64,000 nt of DNA, from contig NW_024041150.1 in NCBI RefSeq assembly GCF_014851395.1, positions 4,392,891-4,456,890 on the forward strand, in the 5' to 3' direction. A program made the position numbers and the translations under genes. Below are positions 47,331-59,045 of the stretch, in pieces (the stretch's first letter is position 1; the number at the start of each line of letters is the position of its first letter). Source of the stretch: Micropterus salmoides (Eukaryota > Chordata > Actinopteri > Centrarchiformes > Centrarchidae). The notes beneath the pieces are model-generated. The model was not told the DNA's origin. It searched no databases and saw only the letters and a list, made by a program, of their open reading frames with translations.

Positions 47331-49210
47331 GATGGTTTAACGGCAGTGACTGGAGAATCAGCTCCACCAGCTGTTTGTCTCCACGCGTCACACGGCAGCA
47401 GTGCACGGAGACAAGCAGCAGGTCAGGCTTTATTATGAGGAGCTTGAGCAGGCTGCCATGAAAGTCTAATGAAGTGAATCGTGATTCAGCATTAGAAACT
47501 GAGTATCTGTAACGTTTTGGTGTTGAAGCATCAGCTACAGACCTCATTAAAATCAGCACCCAGATCCAAGCCAGAGGACCCCATGCTGCCGTTTTTAACC
47601 GTTTGTACTTCACCTCAGAATCATTTTGTCACTATCAGAAGTACCATCACCAGAATTTAACACAAGTACACATGAACCTTTAAGCACCTGAGTTTAACTG
47701 AGAGAATAGAAGATGCTGCACATGTTAACACCTCTGCAGAGAAAAGATTCTACACATAAAGTGAGTCCCAGTTCTCTCCTGTTAGTTTTGCCCTAATGTC
47801 GTGGCATTTGGTTCATCTCCGCTTGTCTCAAAACTTTGAATATTTAACAGAAAGCCTGCGTTGTGAAGTGGGGACAGTGGAAGCAGCTGAACCAGAACAG
47901 TACAGCTGCAGCCGGACACACAAACAAGGAGCTGAAAGTCACCATGAAGCTCCGTAAAGCTGAGAAGCTGCAGATTCAGCTGACATTTAATATTCTTTTC
48001 ACATTGTCATTTGGTAAAATTATATTGATTATAGCCACTTTAAAGGTGGCTTCCTTATTTATGCCCTCAAATGTAGTGTTTCATACTCTTAGATTACTTA
48101 AAGGGCCTCCCTACTCATTAACTAAGTATTTTTACTTACTTTCCGCTACTTTCTGCTTCTACACTTCAGGGGTAAATATTGTACTTTTTACTCGTCTACA
48201 TTTGTTTAAAGAGCAGGAGTTAATTTTCAGTTGAAATAAATAAACATTAAGCTTATAAAATTCAGCACAGTTGTTTAAAAAAAAAGTCGTTGCCTCTTGT
48301 TGTGCAGCAACATCCCCGGCTTTTGTAATGAATGACTGAGGCACAAAAAGTTATGAATCCGTGCAGTAGATGGCTTCAGCCTGCAGCACGAATAGAGCTG
48401 CTTTCTGCCGGCGACAGGCTCAGACAGTTTTACCAGGTGTGTGACAACGTCATGGAGAGAGTCCCTATGAGTGACCCCCTTTCTTTTTAACAGGAAACTG
48501 AAGTCTCGCTCAAGGACAGGTCTCGCTCTCGTGAGAGGTGAGCTGTTGCAGGAAGACGCCGGTGGAAACGGGGGAGAGAAGTTTGTTGTGTTTGTAGAGG
48601 AGCTGCTAGCAACACTTTATTTCCTCACTGCCACTGCAGCCGGTTCGCGGCAGATTCCACAACTTTTTGTAGCTACTGCTCATTTCAACAGCTCATGAAA
48701 ATAGAGCCAAGGTTTAAAAATACCTAAGTTACCCTTAAAAAACACTGTGGTTCTCTTTCCTTCAGCTTTCCCATTGGTAAATCAGCCATTCCAAACTTGT
48801 GCTGTGCAGCCAAACATCATTCAATCACAAATAATTTTATTTAAAAAGAATGAAGTGAAGGTGCAAATGTTTCCAAAGAGCCCAAATAGATCCATCAGGC
48901 TGAAATCTGATGCACAAAAGATGTTGGAACAAGATCTGTCAGCGTGGAATAATTTTACCCTGAAGCATTTTAAGAGCACAGCAGCATGCTGGGACACTTC
49001 ACAAGAGATTTCCACCCAATTATTCAAAGCGTTTGTACATTTCATCACCATGTCCTGCTACACGTCCAGAGCTCGAACACCTCCGGCCTCCACGTCCAGT
49101 CAAAGAAACATCTCTCTGTTACAATCTGCTGTCCAGCAGAAAATCCACTTCATTACCATAACAATTTTAACTGCGAGGGTGGAAGCAAAGTGAGGTGGGA
49201 ACAATCGTAT
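47331..49210. other. Intergenic stretch with repeat debris
   Basis: Several open frames cross this stretch, but none resembles a known protein or has splice context. A block at 48110-48200 carries the ACTAAGTATTTTTACTTA type of dispersed repeat. No host gene is supported. Confidence 0.4.
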
Positions 49211-49221
49211 TGTTTCCCCCC

Positions 49222-49268
49222 CCACACACACACACACACTCTCTCTCTCTCTCTCCCTCTCTCTCTCT
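49222..49268. repeat. Compound (CA)n(CT)n microsatellite
   Basis: A CA run passes directly into a CT run interrupted once by CCCT. Confidence 0.95.
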
Positions 49269-49589
49269 ATCTTTTTGTCATTGACAGCCCACTCAGACCC
49301 CGGGTGATGATGACCCTTTCTTGGGGGGGAGCCAGAAATCCAGAGCGGGTAACTTTGTGGTCGGACCGACAAACGTTGAGCTTCATTCACCTCAAGAAGC
49401 ATCTCATCGCGTCCCTCCCTTTCTTCTCTTTCTCCACCCGTCTCTCTGGACAGCGAGCAGGAGGCCCGCTGGACGTCGTCCTGGTGGGAGCCCGACGGAG
49501 GAGGACAAGCAGGATTTCTCTTCACCGCAGGTTTAAAGTGAGTTTCATGCTTGTTCTGAGGGCGTTAATCCACTTTAGTTATGTATAAG

Positions 49590-52070
49590 CTGCAGAGGGA
49601 ATCAGTTTTACTTGAGAGATTTCTGCTGATGAAATGAGTTTAAAGTATAAATCATATCAAGTGGCATCAAAATAGAGACATACAAGTGAAAAACCTACAC
49701 ATCATTTCAGTTTTACAGCTTGATTTCTGTTCATATTTGTCGTTCTGTGTCTCAACTTTAAGAACTGTTTGCCAATTTGTATGATTACATCAATTAGTAT
49801 CTAATGTATGCTAGTTAAAATAAGATTTAAAAGATCTTAACAGGTTGATATAACTGCTGAAATGTTTGGGAAACAGATAATACACAAATATGATCCACGG
49901 TTACAATTTCAGGCCTTTAGTTTTCTGTAAGATTCAAGCATGTAGTGACAATCTGTTTTATTTATAAAGGTTTTCTTCTCTGGTAATGAGCTTTCGAATT
50001 CTGTGTAGCTAAAGTCTCTTTTCAGGGTGTTTGCATTGTTTGCGCATGTTTTCTGTCGTCAGCATTGAAGCTGGATGCCAACTCTTAAGATTTTCTTAAG
50101 TATGAAGGTGCCAGGAGTCGGCAGAAGGCCTGAAATCGGTACTTAGTTGTGTGCGTTTCATCGTTTTGAAAGAGCAAATGTGACATTTGGTGGCAAATTG
50201 TAGAAATTTGGTTTCCTGTAGAGCTGATAATTGATTTGTCATTTCAGTAACATTTACAAGCTAAACTACTGAATATTCTCGTTCCAGCTTCTTAAATGAG
50301 TGAACTTTTGTCTCATATGGTAGTAAACAAAATATCTGATGGACTGTTTGGTTTGGTTCTTGCACTAAATAGACAAAAGATTAATTGATTAATCGATAAA
50401 ACAATCAGCAGATGGACACATGATGAAAATAATTGCAGCCCTGATTTCATTGTGTGATGAAAGACTTAATTTGGAGATTTATTAGAATAGATAATTCATA
50501 TTTAATGCGCTTGCATTGAACTCTAGGCAGGTTAAAGCAAGATTGATGGAAATAAAAAGTAGAAAAGGATTTAAAAACAAAATTACAGCCAAACCAAACA
50601 GCAGTTCCGCCATGTTTTTGTGGCTGCAGCCGAATTATTATTGATGCTTTTACATTGTTTGTATATTTTGCCAACATTTCCTTTGTTTTCATGCCTTTTT
50701 TTGGATGATTCAGCACATAATTTTACAAAATAAAATACTTAAAGTGTTTGTTTTTAGCTGATTCAAAAGAAAACTGTAGTGCAGCTACACTCTTCAAAAG
50801 ATTTTTCTCTACTTTTGTTCCATTTTATGCTTTTAACAAAAGGACAAAGAGTTTGAAAATGTTGTCAAACCTCATAGCTTACTGCACAAGGCCCAAACAG
50901 CCAGCTTCAGATAATCTGACTAAGCACAACAGTGCTTCTTTGGCTTCATAATCAAAGTGACTGGGATCCTTCGGAAAGCTAATTATCCTCATATCAGCTC
51001 CGAGAGTAACCGACGACACATTTCTGGGTCCCGGAGATACTGCCGGATCCATTCAGCGCCTGTCTATTATCCCACACTCAGCAGTCAATACGTTTCCCAT
51101 GAATATGCAATCGCGTCTATTGATGGCTTCGTTTTAAGGGTTCATTGCCTAAACCTCCCAAACCCTGACCCATCTGCAGGCTGATCAAGAATCTCATCCC
51201 CAAAAATGACAAATCCAAGAGACAAGATCCGGTTTAATATGAAGCACATCAGGAGGATTTATTCGCTGTTGGCTGAACCGGACCCTCCACCAAATGAAAC
51301 GACGCCTCCGGGTTTAAGTCTTGTGGTACTTTCCTAAAAGAGTATCAGGTACTTTAAGGTCTTGGTGGATCATTTATCAAACATTTACTTATTTGTCTTT
51401 CATAATCTAACTGTGCCGCGGGAAAAACCAAGAGAAGCGTTTCCTTCCTAAATGAGTCATCCATCATTTTAAAATAAAAACACCTACCATTCTGGCACGA
51501 ACGGTGGCAGAAAAACTCAGATGATTTATGGTGTTTAAAGTCTGAGCGTCTTTTTCTCGCAAAAAAATAAATAATTCAAAGTGACTGGCTCATATCCGCC
51601 AGACGTCGGGGATTTCTTTTTCCAGAAATGGATTTTTTCAGACTAAATCCAAACTTAACAGATCGTCTACTCTTTGGTCAAACATGAAAATGCATAAAAA
51701 GGCCTAAAAAAGGATGAAACTATTGATCCACGTAGATAAACTGGGTTAAATGATGAAAATATTATGGTTTAAATTGGGTTTGAAACATCTAGAACTCACA
51801 TTTTCGGCCCTTGAAATAATAATGGTACAAATGGAAAGTTTAAAAAAGGCAAATAAAGTGACGTAAATATCAACGACATTTGTCGAGGACCTCGGACACG
51901 CTAATGTAAATGTGATTTTGCCAACATGCTTTAAATGAGTCTCAAGAAGTGCATGAATAAAGTGGATTTCTGTGCAGCTAGCATCAGTTAGCATTAGACA
52001 GATGAGAAAGCAGTACAGTTCTGTGTGAAAGAAAGGTTCAGATCTTCAAATGTCTTCATTAGGAAGGAAG
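49590..52070. other. Intergenic stretch, candidate regulatory DNA at about 50950-51185
   Basis: Mostly AT-rich without genes. Near 50300-50445 is a TTAATTGATTAATCGATAAA...TTGCAGCCCTG repeat end. From 50950 to 51185 the sequence is complex, GC-balanced and non-repetitive. It includes GCTAATTATCC (homeodomain-type) and ATGAATATGCAAT (POU-type), so it is a candidate enhancer for the downstream egr2-type gene. That is inference; no conservation data were available. Confidence 0.3.
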
Positions 52071-52339
52071 AAAAAAGCCACCTATTGTTCTGTCACTGCT
52101 CCCGTATACTTGATGGTACCAAAGTGAGGTGTCACTTTGAGGTCTAAAAGGTCAAACTTTGCTCGAGCAGCAGATGACCGCGTAAAAAAGCCTTTCGACT
52201 TGGAGAAAGAAAAAAGCAGCAGTTCGGTTGTTTTTGTTGTTTTTCGGTGACGTCTGGTTGCAAAAATGGAAACGAGCCCGAGCGTCCGTTCCTTCGTTTT
52301 AAGGCGAAGACAAAGATCCATATTAACAAAAAACGCAGA

Positions 52340-52480
52340 TGACAGATGATTAATCGGCGTGGTGGGGTCTGCCGAGCCGCCGGACCCCCGGCTGACACCC
52401 CGAGCCACCAAACACAAAACCAAAACCCCCCCAGAGCCTCGGCGGCCCGCAGGAGCGTGGGCGAAGGGTGGAAGCAGGGC
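52340..52480. other. GC-rich island, function unknown
   Basis: A block with CCGAGCCGCCGG, CCTCGGCGGCCCGC and many CpG lies between AT-rich sequence and a GT microsatellite. No frame resembles a known protein. It could be a promoter-like island or an exon of an untraced transcript. Confidence 0.25.
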
Positions 52481-52498
52481 ACCGTCCCCAGTGAGCAG

Positions 52499-52768
52499 TG
52501 TGTGTGTGTGTGTGTGTGCGGGGAGAGAGGAAAAAGAAAGATTGTGTGTGTGTTGGGTGGATTTGTGTGTGTTTGTTCGACAGATCCTGACAGAGAAAGT
52601 GTGTGTGTTGGCGTGTACATTTGTTACGGAGGAAAAAACAAGTGAACGTGTGTTTATTTACATGTGTGTTTGAGTTACATTCAGATAAGTGTAAGTGTTT
52701 ATTTGTGTGTGTTTCCTAAATGTGTGCATGTGTCTGTTCATTGCAGTGTGTGTGTGTGTGTGTGTGTG
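52499..52768. repeat. Two (GT)n microsatellites with GTGTTT-rich sequence between
   Basis: GT runs at about 52499-52518 and 52746-52768 flank a degenerate GT-rich stretch. Confidence 0.9.
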
Positions 52769-52999
52769 CGCGTGGACCGACCAAACCCCCATCTGCCACA
52801 GGGTGGGCGGCTCGCCACACAACGACAATACACACCAACATTTTTGTAACTGTGGGCGTTCAAAAGGCTCGGAGAGCTGCCGTCCTCCTGCTCGCTCTGT
52901 TCGTCTCCACAGCTCAGGGATCCAGCAGAAGGCTTCGGCTCCATCAGCTTTCTAATCAGCTCGTCAAACAGACGCAGTATCACAGAGTGAATATGTTCT

Positions 53000-54520
53000 G
53001 TTTGCACTCCGGATATCTAAAAAGCATTCAGTCTTTTTCCAAACAGATTGTTTTCAGATTTTTAAAATCTAAACGGTTCGTCCTCTGAGCTTTTGTCTCG
53101 CATTTACATAGAAATTCCTCATACATAGCTCGTTTATCCGTGCCTCCCAGAACGACACATACGAGCGTTTCCCTCCACGGCGACCAGACCTTAACTGACC
53201 CAAGTCACGTGACATTAAACACGTGGTTAACGTTGTGGTTTGGGTTAAAGTGGGTGTTGTGTGGCCGTTACATAAGCAAAACTAGGTAAAAGGTAAAACT
53301 CAATATAACCGAACATTTACTTGGTCTCCTGAGTGTAAGTCCGGGGTTTGTCCTCCTTATGTGGACTTTCTGCCTATTTATATAATAATACGTCACCCGA
53401 CTTCCTCCTTTGCCACGCTTGCATGGCCGGTAGAAAGAAATGTAAATATGGGTGGTAATAACGTGCTGCAGGAGAGTCTCATAAATTCAAAGACAATACA
53501 ATCCTTAAGATTGATCCTCTGGGAACCATGAACATCTGCATGAGCACTCAGACATCATTGAGTGTTTCCAGGTGTTGGAGAGTATGACTGCGTCCGTTTT
53601 AAAGGAGCTGTGTGATCTGATACATGTCCTCGAGTGATGTCACTTGAGTCAGCGTCGGTCGGGGCCGAAGAGTTTGAAACTGAAAGAAATAGAAAGTGAA
53701 CGTGAGCTCACCAGACCTCTACGCTGCGTTAGCTGCTACTAGCATAACACACCTGGATCTCATACCAAACTGTGGGCGGTTGAGTTGCATTATGGGCAAT
53801 GAAGGCACCAGGTTTTATAAACTGAAGAATGTGTGTCTGGTTCTGCTGCTTCGGTTTTGATCCATCGTGAGTGAAACGATGCAGTAGGTTACTCTTTTAA
53901 AACCTGTTGAACAGAACGCAATCTTTAAAACCGCTGGCTTACTTTTGCCGTTATCGCCGTTTTGGACATAAATAGTGTTTTAAAGATAACTCCCAATAAA
54001 AGTCAACATTTAAACAGTAAATGTTGCCAAAATATGGACATTCGCCTGGTATATTTTGAAGATATTGTATGATAACTGTTGTATTATAGTTTATATTCAT
54101 CTAATGTACTGTTACAATTGCATTCCAGGTATATTAGAAGATTTTCAGTTGCATTATAATCTTATGATGCCTTTGATGGTTTATTGCATTAAAAATATAG
54201 CTTTTTTTACCAGGTGAGGATGAAAAATATCATATTTTTCATTATTGCATCTCCACATAGTCTGTAATGGTAAAAATAAATGTGTTAATTTAATGGATTT
54301 ATATTCCTTAGCTTCTGACCTTTTAAAAGAGACCAGAATTATGCATCTAGGCCTAATGGTTGAGGAGATATTACTGATTCATTTTGGGCGTTTTTCCTGG
54401 AAACTGGTGGCGGTGACCAACATTAAAAAGGCTCTGGGGAGTTTCCTGACAAACAAACATGAACAGTTACTGTTTACATTAACTGTTTCTCACCAAAACA
54501 CATCATGTCTCTCCTTGAGG
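53000..54520. other. Intergenic stretch, nothing recognised
   Basis: No gene, splice structure or clear repeat was seen. A 125-codon plus-strand frame at 54245-54622 runs into a known repeat and is not considered coding. Confidence 0.5.
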
Positions 54521-54527
54521 TCTGACA

Positions 54528-54830
54528 AACATCCATCCATCATCTACACCCGTTTATCAGTGCAGGGTAACAAGGGGGACTGGAGCCAATCAGAGCTGAC
54601 ATTGGGTCAAGATGCACGGTAAATCTTGGACAGGTCGCTAGTTCATCACACGGCATAGAAACAAAAAACCACTCACACTCAAAATCACACCTTAGGGCAA
54701 TTTAGAGTCACCAATTCACCTATTAGACTGCGTGTCTTTGGACGGTTGGAGGAAGCCCATACAGACACGGGGAGAACATGCAAACTCCACACAGACGACC
54801 AAGGTTTGAACCCGGACCTTCTTCAGTGTC
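54528..54830 (+). mobile_element. L2/Maui-type LINE 3'-end repeat
   Basis: It opens with CATCCATCCATCATCTACAC. It continues through GACAGGTCGCTAGTTCATC, GGCAATTTAGAGTCACC and GGGGAGAACATGCAAACTCC and ends near GAACCCGGACCTTCTTC. These ordered motifs mark a very common fish dispersed repeat, which I recall as a LINE-2/Maui tail. The class assignment is from memory. Confidence 0.7.
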
Positions 54831-55587
54831 GACAAACATGTTTAAAGTAAAATATTAAATATTCTTCCTCGCATTTGTTGGTACCCTGCTATCTTTCTTC
54901 GCACATTACCACCACAAACGGTCAACCAGAGGAATAATAAAGTATGAAACCAGCAGTGAGTTCAAACGCTCCACTCCTTTTTGTACATATTATAAGAAAA
55001 TCATGACATTGATTCTTGTCCAAAGTTAAAATTTCCTCTAAGATCCGTCTGCAACACCTGAGCATATCACTCCATCTGGATAAATCCAAGCCTCTTATTT
55101 ACAAAGAGAGCCTGTTTCTGTATCGAACAGAAACCCTGTGTCTTTGAAAAAGCTTCAGATGTGCAGGAGGTCGATGACAAATACTAGCCTGTTCTCTTGT
55201 CTGACAGCTGATCTGTGGAGAGTTAAATTAGCAGTAGCTTCCTGATGAACTGAACCGTGTTAGCTGAATTGGTAACTTGTCTTTTGTGTTTCATTGCTTT
55301 GGGCTTCCACTCTACTTGTCCCGTGACCATGGAAGTAAGAGCAGGTATAATGAAACTGCATTGGTGGGAATGAGCAATTTCTGATTTTAGAAAGAACTGA
55401 TAAGAAAAATGTATGTTTCTTTTGTAGAGGAGTGAATCAGAACGTTTGACCTATTTAACCCTCAAAAACGTAGATAACACCACAAAAACATTGTTAAAAA
55501 AAAAAGTTTGTGTGTTTTAGAACAGGGAAGTCAGATCTACCCAACGGGGAAGCTGTTTTTATTATTAATTTCATTTTAATAAGTAGA

Positions 55588-55909
55588 TTGTGGGCAGCAC
55601 GGTGGAATAGTGGATAGCACTGTTGCCTCACAGCAAGACGTTCCAGGGTTCAAACCCCGGTTGTCCTGGCCTTTGTTTGCATGTTCTCCGCGTGACTACG
55701 TGGATTCTCTCCAGGTGCTCCGGCTTCCTCCCATCGTCCAAAGTCATGCGGCCTGATTGGTGACCCTAAATTGTCCTTAGGTGTGAGTGTGACTGGTTGT
55801 TTGTCTATGTGTGGCCCTGCGATGGACTGGCGACCTGTCCAGGGTGTATCCTTCCAGCCCCCCGCAACCCTGTACGCAGGATAAGCGGTTGACGATGGAT
55901 GGATGGAGA
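55588..55909 (-). mobile_element. L2/Maui-type LINE 3'-end repeat, opposite orientation, near full length
   Basis: It runs from GGGCAGCACGGTGGAATAGT through TGCATGTTCTCC, CCCTAAATTGTCC and GACCTGTCCAGGGTGTA to GGATGGATGG. It is the reverse-orientation relative of 54528-54830 and appears to have both typical ends. Confidence 0.75.
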
Positions 55910-56319
55910 TGGTTGCTGTTAGAGATCTCTGTTCAGAGGAAAACAACATACGTGTGAGTGCGGCAGAAACCATATTAGTATTTCAAAAAACAGGGCACTG
56001 TGTCTTCAACGGATTTTATGTTAAAAAGCACAGCGTCTTTTGTAGTAAGAAAGTAAATAAAAAAACATTTTTTAGCATATATCGCAGATAAAAATCACAA
56101 AGTGCCTCATAATTAAGTGAGATACAATACATAAAAACGTAAAAATACATAAAAAATATCATTCAGATGGTCATAAAACCGTCAACTCGTCTGACTAAAA
56201 GCCTGTTTGAGTCTTTAATTGCTTTTTAAAAGAATCACCAGAATTTAGGTGTCCCTGCATGAAATGATCGATCTCCTCTGGTCTTAAAAGAAGTGTGAGG
56301 AACCACAAACAGCCTCTAA

Positions 56320-57170
56320 CCTGATGACCAATAAGAATGAGGTTGTATCAAGTCACAAGTGTAAAGAGAAGCTTGTCCTCCTTGTTCACATCATATGTTA
56401 TGCCGATGACACCCAGCTCTACATCTCCACCAAATCCATCACTGCTGCCACTTACTCCACCCACACAATCTGCCTCTCAGAAACAAAAGCATGGATGCAA
56501 ATAAACTTTCTCAAACTCAACAACGATCAAATCCTGCCAAAACTTTCTTCCTACGCATCGATGCTTCTACTGTTTAAGAATCCACAAACATCCGCAACCT
56601 CGGCGTAATCTTTAATCACAAGCCTCTCCTTCAAACACCACATCAATGATGTAACAAAATCTGCACACTTCCATCTCAAAAACTTTGCCAGTCTTCGTCC
56701 CTCCTTTCTCTTCTCAGCTGCTGAAACACCCACGCATTCATCACCTCACGACTGGACTTCTGCAACATCACACCCACCAGATCCCTCAAAATTACTTCTA
56801 AACATCCAAAACTCAGCAGCCCGTCTACTCACTCACTCCAGCACCAGAGACCACATCACTCCAGTCCTCCACAGGCTCCTTATCCAACACAGAACCCAGT
56901 TTAAAATCCTCCTCGTCCACTACAAAGCTCTCAACCTCGTCATACTCCCAACCTCTGATCCACAGACGCCAACCTCTTTTCCCCTCTCACCCTCCCCAAG
57001 TACCAAACCTGGGGGGACACGACCTTCTTCATTGCCGCCCCCTCCCTCTGGAACTTCTCCCTCATCACCTCGCATTGCAAATTTCAAAACCCATCTGTTT
57101 AAAGCTGCTTGTTGTCTTTTTGTTTCTGTCCAGTTTTAATGCTGTTTTGCTTTCATAGTCTTTTAATAGT
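56320..57170 (+). mobile_element. Decayed non-LTR retrotransposon, reverse-transcriptase part of ORF2
   Basis: A plus-strand frame contains the catalytic-core signature YADDTQLYIS followed by KAWMQINFLKLNND, typical of CR1/L2-clade reverse transcriptases. After a break (the frame is interrupted near 56608) the sequence resumes near 56700 with sequence translating to NIQNSAARLLTHS and FKILLVHYKALN, the family's C-terminal motifs. There are several frameshifts, so it is inactive. The 5' part of the element is absent. Confidence 0.8.
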
Positions 57171-57180
57171 TATCTTTAAT

Positions 57181-57560
57181 TGTTATCAGAATCAGAAATA
57201 TTGATCCCAGAGGGGAAATTCCTGCGTTACAGTTGCACACATTGCACATCAAGGCAAGGAAATAATAATAGAAAGAAGGTAGATAATGAAATACATAAAT
57301 ATAAGGTAAAAAAAATATAAAGACAAATATAAAGGAGCATAGATATGTACAATATTTACATTATTAAAGAAATAAGTAAGGGCGAATAAATAACAGCAGA
57401 ATTGCAGCATAGTATTGTACATTAATTGTTAATTAATTAATTAATTATCATGTTTTTTATGCTGATCTTGTTTTGTCTTTTTTTTACCTTTTAAAGTGCA
57501 TTTGCGGACCTCATAAAGCACTAAATAAATCAAATGTATTATTATTATTAGTATTAGTAT
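57181..57560. repeat. Nested repeat tail and AT microsatellite
   Basis: A TATCAGAATCAGAAATATTG followed by ATCCCAGAGGGGAAATT block is another common fish repeat end, seemingly inserted into the tail of the LINE above. LINE-like tail sequence resumes near 57440-57535 (TTTTGTCTTTTTTTTACC, then GCACTAAATAAATC), followed by an ATT microsatellite at about 57538-57560. Confidence 0.6.
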
Positions 57561-57934
57561 TACTAGAATTACTGTCCCTGCAAGGCTCTAAAAGTAAGGA
57601 CCAGCGTCAGAATACAGAAATATTTGCAGCTGCAGGTTATCTCTCTATCAGCAACATATCCTGTGGTTGCCTCTTCATAAAACTTTATAAACGCATTTTT
57701 TAACAAGAGACACCATCAAGACCAGCCAGCTTCCCACGGAAATACAAATAAAAGAGTTAACTCTCTCACTAATCACCCCATCTATCTGAAAGGGCCGACA
57801 ATAGCAAGACTCAGTCAGAGCAATAATCTGTTCCTGACAAGGCAAGAGAGAAAACAAACGGGTCCGTGCAGTCAGTGTGTGGGCTCGGCTGGCACAAAGA
57901 CAACACAATGCAAGCAGTTTTATCCGGATACCAG

Positions 57935-58284
57935 CCATATAAGCTGACCGAGATCCTCTCACCTCACCGGAGAATCCATTTATGGAGAAAGTGTCACCGG
58001 AATTCCGAAAGATGGAGCTTTGTGCCCCGTTTTATAGACGAGTCTGAGAGCAGCATGAAGCTGATGTTTCTGATAAATGTTAAAATAAAATCCCCCAAAT
58101 TCAGATCCAGTTTTTTTTTTTTACTTGTATTGTCGTTCAACGCCAACATCCTAATTTTTAATTGTTTCCACGTTCCTACACTGTGAGTTCACCAGCCCTA
58201 TTTCTGGAGTTCCCTCTTTAAAAAAACCCCCAAGTCCATATTTGGTGAATGACGTAACGGGACACCCAGAGATCCCCTTTATAA
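57935..58284 (+). promoter_or_regulatory. egr2a: Immediate-early-type promoter of the egr2-like gene
   Basis: Two perfect CArG boxes, CCATTTATGG (57976-57985) and CCATATTTGG (58236-58245), plus a one-mismatch box CCATATAAGC (57935-57944), are serum-response-factor sites. An ETS core CCGGAA lies at 57997-58002, 11 bases past the first perfect box, as in SRF/TCF composite elements. A CRE-like TGACGTAA follows at 58250-58257 and a TATA-like TTTATAA at 58278-58284, about 150 bp before the ATG. This combination is the known design of EGR-family promoters driven by MAPK and calcium/cAMP signals. Sites are seen; use is inferred. Confidence 0.75.
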
Positions 58285-58431
58285 CCATACTGCACCGTGC
58301 AGGAGGTGAGAGGCGGAACAGAGAAAATGCGGGGAAATATTTATAATGTTTGAGAGTCGGTGAGGCAGAAAACTGGAGACAGTGACTTGGATATTAGTTT
58401 AAATCGGCAGATCTCCACTTCAAAAGACAGA

Positions 58432-59010
58432 ATGGCTGCTAAAGTAGTTGATGCCGTGTCCCTTAGCAGTATTGTAGATAGTATTCCTAAAGATGTGTAC
58501 AGGGCAGAGGGGATTGTTTTTAAAGAGGAGGCGGTAGGGGAGGAAGAGCATGAAGGGAAACCCGATGAGAGTGAAAGCGGTAAGATTTTGTCATTTGTAG
58601 GTAAATATAGAGGTTTGAGTGAAAGTGCAACATTCTGACTTTGGTTGCTCCAGAAATGTTCTAATGAGGTGATGAAGTCAATCAATCGTCGTTAAGTGCT
58701 GCCATAAGATGAAAAGGTTAATATGATCCTTTGTTTTCATTCTAACCGAGTGTACATCTCCTTGTTTTCAGGTGACCTTCTGTTCGAGGAGAGAATCGCA
58801 CCTGGGCTGCTTCTCCACGGCGACTTGGCGCAGTACGTAGCAACATTACGCACGCAGCCTGTGGCGTTTAGCGGCAAGTTCTCGGTGGACTCCAGAAGCG
58901 CAAGAGGACCGTGGACACCGGGGGACGTTATCAACGTGGTCAGCGCTGACATCGCCACCCCGGGACCGGTCACGTTGCCTGGATCGCAGTCAGAATCACC
59001 CGAGATTTAG
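58432..59010 (+). CDS. egr2a: EGR2-type transcription factor, N-terminal half (exon 1 and start of exon 2)
   Basis: Exon 1 codes from the ATG at 58432 to 58579 (donor GTAAGA). Exon 2 starts at 58772 after TTTTCAG, and the phase joins. The protein starts MAAKVVDAVSLSSIVDSIPK and includes a Glu-rich acidic stretch. It then gives VAFSGKFSVDS and GDVINVVSADI, which align with the GKFSID and GIINIVSAGI region of EGR2. The frame then hits TAG at 59008-59010. The EGR homology continues in another frame from 59046, so this half alone would lack zinc fingers. EGR genes have two coding exons and a single continuous protein, so a one-base loss (or two-base gain) somewhere in 58948-59010 is implied, either real or an assembly error. 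The N terminus is diverged from EGR2b/Krox20, which favours egr2a. Confidence 0.8.
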
Positions 59011-59045
59011 GAGGAGGAGACGCAGCGGAGGCGGGGGACGGCACC

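Noticed and set aside
47245..47613. 122-codon minus-strand frame with an Arg run and a hydrophobic start
   Set aside because: The Arg run is the CTT microsatellite, and the rest has no splice context or recognisable family.
58360..58431. Upstream extension of the egr2-like N terminus
   Set aside because: The extension would need a GTG start; the ATG at 58432 begins the residues comparable to the EGR2 N terminus.
58948..59045. Micro-intron joining the two egr2a frames
   Set aside because: Available GT...AG pairs are too short for a vertebrate intron or do not restore the frame, and EGR genes have only one coding intron.
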